NCBI GenBank assembly: GCA_937128575.1 | Contig: CAKZMN010000308.1 | Coordinates: 1 to 10,302 of the forward strand | DNA: 10,302 nt | Direction of reading: 5' to 3' | Source: an uncultured Alphaproteobacteria bacterium | GTDB lineage: Bacteria; Pseudomonadota; Alphaproteobacteria; Micavibrionales; Micavibrionaceae | Part shown: piece after piece, positions 7,781-10,302 of the stretch | Numbering within the stretch: the first letter of the stretch is position 1 | Layout of the letters: each line of letters starts with the position of its first letter | The notes under the pieces: generated by a model | Told to the model about the DNA's origin: nothing | Seen by the model: only the letters and a program-made list of their open reading frames with translations | Database searches by the model: none | Position numbers and translations under genes: made by a program

Positions 7781-8192
7781 CGAAGTGTAGGCGGGATATA
7801 CTAAATGATTGAGTGTCTTCTTTTAAAGCGGTGGTTCGAAAGACGTTCTCTGTAGATTTTTTATGATCGTCATTCACGGGCCTCAAAAAGAAATTAACAG
7901 TGTTTTCACGGCTGTTAAATGTGGCAACTAAGCGACCTGGCTTTTTTAAGCCTGCTAAATTTGATGCTCTAAATGTTTGAAAGTCATTCATTGAAGCTTG
8001 TAGGGGGGCTCTATTCTCCACACGAGAAATCATTCCTATACGATTCACATAGAATACATCGTCTCGATTTGCAGCAGCATTTTTGAATAACGCCTGAATA
8101 GAAGACGCAGTAGTTGTTTTTTGTAGTGCAAGTTCTGAAATACTGGGTAGAACCTTCTTTAAAGAAGGAACTTCGAAGTGCTTCATAAGCAT
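7773..8192 (-). CDS. Orphan hypothetical protein, 139 residues
   Basis: I do not recognise this family. The ATG at 8192 has GAGG six bases upstream and a good sigma-70 type promoter further up, which together make a real gene likely. The protein is basic and Ser/Thr/Asn-rich. It shows no signal peptide, membrane helix, cysteine cluster or known motif. The first 40 residues look helical; the middle (DDVFYVNRIGMISRVEN, and later GRLVATF, TVNFFLRPV) looks like beta strands. The coding region is visibly more AT-rich than its neighbours: 22 and 23 G+C of 60 in lines 7801-7860 and 8041-8100, against 36 of 60 in 6661-6720. Its 3' end overlaps the end of cca by eight bases tail to tail. An internal ATG two codons in (8186) is an alternative start. 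Confidence 0.6.
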   Translation of the reverse strand: MLMKHFEVPSLKKVLPSISELALQKTTTASSIQALFKNAAANRDDVFYVNRIGMISRVENRAPLQASMNDFQTFRASNLAGLKKPGRLVATFNSRENTVNFFLRPVNDDHKKSTENVFRTTALKEDTQSFSISRLHFVK

Positions 8193-8198
8193 ATCTAG

Positions 8199-8202
8199 CC
8201 TC
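8199..8202 (-). promoter_or_regulatory. Shine-Dalgarno site of the orphan gene
   Basis: The minus strand reads GAGG followed by six bases (CTAGAT) and the ATG at 8192. It favours this ATG over the second one at 8186. Confidence 0.5.
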
Positions 8203-8234
8203 GTAAATGTTAAAAGTTTAACTATTCTTGAGTG

Positions 8235-8264
8235 TTTATATATAATTTAGGCATCAAAGGTCAA
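8235..8264 (-). promoter_or_regulatory. Sigma-70 type promoter of the orphan gene
   Basis: On the minus strand, TTGACC (8264-8259) is followed by a 16-base spacer and TATATA (8242-8237), or by an 18-base spacer and TATAAA (8240-8235). It is the best promoter-like pair I see in the window. Transcription would start around 8228-8230, giving a leader of about 35-40 bases before the ATG at 8192. It indicates that the orphan gene is expressed on its own rather than by read-through from hemF. Confidence 0.6.
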
Positions 8265-8304
8265 TATTTATAGATTAAGTTATTGATTTTATTCAAGGAA
8301 ATTT

Positions 8305-8319
8305 GCCTTATTTTAAGGC
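8305..8319 (-). terminator. Hairpin over the hemF stop codon, possible terminator
   Basis: GCCTTA, a three-base loop, and TAAGGC form a perfect six-pair stem that includes the hemF stop codon. On the minus strand it is followed by AAATTTCC, which is not a proper U-tract, so termination would be weak. The position between hemF and the promoter of the orphan gene fits a terminator role. Confidence 0.35.
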
Positions 8320-9110
8320 CATTTAACTTCCGGTGGCATGGACATCAAAATCGCCTCTGTATTACCGCCCGTTTTCAAACCAAATTGCGTGCCGCGATCA
8401 TGCAGAAGATTAAACTCAACATAGCGCCCACGCTTAATTAGTTGGTGTTCGCGCTGCTCCGCGTTCCAATCTTTATTCATCGATTTTTCAATCAGGGCGG
8501 GGTAGATACTGTTGAATGTTTTTGCAACATCTTGCGTGAATGCAAAATCTTTTTTCCAATCATCATCCATATAATCATAAAAAATACCGCCAATGCCTCT
8601 CGGCTCATTGCGATGGGGTAGAAAGAAATATTCATCGCACCAGGCCTTCATCTTCGGATAATCCTTGCCATGCGCCGCGCAGCATTCTTTGAACGCATCG
8701 TGAAACGCCGCTGTATCTTGGGCATCTTGATACATAGGTGTTAAATCGGCGCCGCCGCCAAACCAGCCTTTTGACGTCACAATCATGCGCGTATTCATAT
8801 GCACCGCAGGCACAAGCGGGGATTGCATGTGTGCCACCACGGAAATCCCGCTGGCCCAAAATGCGCCCTTACTTTCAACAGCGCCCGGAATTTTTTCTGC
8901 AAATTCAGGGCTAAACACGCCGTGAACCATAGATATGTTGACGCCAACCTTTTCAAAAACGCGCCCGCGCATGATCGACATTTCGCCGCCGCCATTCAAA
9001 ATGCTGCCGCTTTCATTGGGCTGTCCTGAATTTGGACGCTCCCATGGGCTGCGCTCAAATTTTGCCGCGTGCATATCTAATTTAGGGCCCGCGCTAAGCT
9101 CATCTTCAAT
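8313..9110 (-). CDS. hemF: Oxygen-dependent coproporphyrinogen III oxidase, N-terminus lost
   Basis: HemF converts coproporphyrinogen III to protoporphyrinogen IX by oxidative decarboxylation of two propionates, using O2, in the cytoplasm as a homodimer. About 264 residues are present. Landmarks in order: [39 protein letters not shown] followed by [26 protein letters not shown] followed by FYDY, and the C-terminal [19 protein letters not shown] then EVKWP, an ending typical of the family. Full-length alphaproteobacterial HemF is about 280-300 residues, so some 20-35 N-terminal residues and the true start are missing. In their place the frame continues into ParC. No frameshift or missing core motif is visible, so the gene is probably intact in its source genome. 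Confidence 0.88.
   Translation of the reverse strand: MEDELSAGPKLDMHAAKFERSPWERPNSGQPNESGSILNGGGEMSIMRGRVFEKVGVNISMVHGVFSPEFAEKIPGAVESKGAFWASGISVVAHMQSPLVPAVHMNTRMIVTSKGWFGGGADLTPMYQDAQDTAAFHDAFKECCAAHGKDYPKMKAWCDEYFFLPHRNEPRGIGGIFYDYMDDDWKKDFAFTQDVAKTFNSIYPALIEKSMNKDWNAEQREHQLIKRGRYVEFNLLHDRGTQFGLKTGGNTEAILMSMPPEVKWP
9093..9110. other. Right chimeric junction inside a ParC-HemF hybrid frame
   Basis: A single minus-strand frame from 10301 to 8313 encodes ParC and then HemF with no linker. ParC is coherent up to about LNQLIEDEL, and HemF is coherent from about [17 protein letters not shown]. The shared EDEL (codons at 9107-9096) is natural in both families at this point, so the join is in frame and may sit in a short stretch of identical bases. 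No ParC-HemF protein is known to me, and both genes lose essential parts. I read this as a chimeric join. Confidence 0.7.
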
Positions 9111-10301
9111 CAATTGATTTAACGCGCTAGCGGAGCCTAATAAATACTCAAGCTTTTGACGTTCATCTTCTAGCTCAGCTTGCTCACCACGAATTTTAAC
9201 TTCTTCGAGCTTGGCAAGCTGACGCAAGCGCAGCTCTAAAATAGCTTCAGCCTGATGCTCACTAAGGGCAAAGCGGTTAATCAACTCTTGCTTGGGTTCA
9301 TCTTTACTGCGAATAATATCGATCACTTCATCGATATTAAGAAAAGCGACCAGCAAACCTTCTAACAGATGCAGCCGGTCCGTTACCTTCTGCAACCGGT
9401 ACTCTAAGCGCCGTCTTACGGTTGCTTGACGGAAGCGCAGCCACTCAGCCAAGATTTGCACCAAGCCTTTAACCTGCGGTCGACCATCCGTGCCAATCAT
9501 ATTGAGGTTAACGCGATAACTTTTCTCAAGGTCTGTGGTAGCAAACAGGTGCGCCATGATAGTGTCGACATCGACTCGATTGGAACGAGGTACAATCACA
9601 AGTCGAGTAGGATTTTCATGGTCAGACTCATCCCGAAGATCAACCACCATAGGGAGTTTTTTAGCCTGCATTTGTGCGGCAATTTGCTCTAGAATTTTAG
9701 CACCCGACACCTGATGTGGCAGTGCGGTAACAACCACATCACCCTCTTCCACCTGATAGATCGCCCGCATACGAAGGCTACCTTTGCCTGTCTCGTATAA
9801 CTTACGAATATCACTCTCTGGGGTGATGATCTCAGCATCCGTTGGATAGTCTGGCGCTTTAACAAACCGCATAAGATCGGTAATACCTGAAGCCGGATGA
9901 TTCAATAGATGAATCGCCGCTTGGGCTACCTCATTAAGATTATGGGGCGGAATATCCGTTGCCATACCAACGGCGATACCAGTAGAGCCGTTGAGTAAAA
10001 CATGGGGCACACGGCTCGGCAGTACAGCGGGTTCATTTAGCGTACCGTCAAAATTGGGGAGCCAATCCGCTGTACCATGACCTAATTCTGTGAGTAGTAA
10101 CTCTGAAAATTTGGACAATTTGGCTTCGGTATAACGCATTGCCGCAAAAGATTTTGGGTCATCAGGGGAGCCCCAGTTACCTTGGCCATCAACCAGTGGA
10201 TAACGATAGGAGAAAGGCTGCGCCATTAACACCATCGCTTCATAGCAGGCACTATCACCATGGGGGTGAAATTTACCCAATACATCACCCACGGTACGGG
10301 C
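9096..10301 (-). CDS. parC: DNA topoisomerase IV subunit A, internal fragment
   Basis: The cutting and rejoining subunit of topoisomerase IV, which with ParE unlinks daughter chromosomes. About 400 residues are present, corresponding roughly to Escherichia coli ParC residues 64 to 464 by landmark alignment. The gene runs off the right edge ([16 protein letters not shown]), so the first 60 or so residues are missing. The quinolone-determining region [12 protein letters not shown] keeps the Ser and Glu of the sensitive form. The active-site Tyr is present in [10 protein letters not shown]. Later landmarks are [38 protein letters not shown] and [20 protein letters not shown] of the coiled coil. 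The C-terminal pinwheel is absent, replaced by HemF. The sequence is very close to gammaproteobacterial ParC, unlike the rest of the window. The apparent GTG start at 10292 is an internal Val codon. Confidence 0.9.
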
Positions 10302-10302
10302 A

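Noticed and set aside
7772..7791. Hairpin CCTAC / GTAGG at the convergent cca and orphan gene ends as a two-way terminator.
   Set aside because: The stem is only five pairs plus a bulged two, and neither strand has a T-run after it.
10230..10302. Quinolone-resistance change in ParC.
   Set aside because: The key positions in [12 protein letters not shown] keep Ser and Glu, the residues of the sensitive form.

Overview
The window is best read as a central alphaproteobacterial chromosome segment of about 8.8 kb (roughly 290 to 9100) joined at both ends to DNA that does not belong to it. I base 'alphaproteobacterial' on the gene content: a MoxR AAA+ ATPase, DUF58, DUF4159 and VWA/amidotransferase-like operon lying head-to-head with a DUF1285 gene and a CCA-adding enzyme is a layout I know from Alphaproteobacteria, and the HemF sequence also looks alphaproteobacterial. 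I cannot name a genus. The right flank carries a ParC fragment very close to the gammaproteobacterial type. The left flank carries the start of a NuoG-like 2Fe-2S protein of unknown origin. The most economical explanation is a chimeric metagenome or single-cell contig.

Layout. Bases 3-125: C-terminus of an unrecognised protein (+). Bases 176 to about 292: N-terminus of a NuoG-like protein (+), cut at the left junction. Bases about 287-1525: truncated VWA/GATase-like membrane protein (-). Then, reading leftward on the minus strand as one tightly packed operon: moxR (6100-5114), DUF58 (5108-4239), a DUF4159 membrane protein (4242-1522) and the truncated gene (from 1525). Two of these boundaries are ATGA overlaps. 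On the plus strand, starting 72 bases from the moxR start, are DUF1285 (6173-6586) and the CCA-adding enzyme (6593-7780). An orphan 139-residue gene (8192-7773, minus) overlaps the end of cca tail to tail and has its own good promoter. hemF (minus, stop at 8313) has lost its N-terminus at the right junction, where it is fused in frame to parC running off the right end.

How the genes work together. The four-gene minus-strand operon probably encodes an envelope-associated machine: a cytosolic AAA+ ATPase, a soluble VWA-fold protein, and two membrane proteins with VWA-like and amidotransferase-like domains. The homologous operon in Rhizobium leguminosarum is needed for normal envelope integrity and cell shape; its molecular job is not settled. 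DUF1285-cca forms a divergent pair with it. HemF belongs to haem synthesis and looks unrelated. I see no tRNA, rRNA, insertion sequence, CRISPR array or prophage. I found no convincing new biological system; the strongest signals are the two chimeric junctions, a DUF58 protein that seems to have lost its metal-site motif, and the orphan gene.
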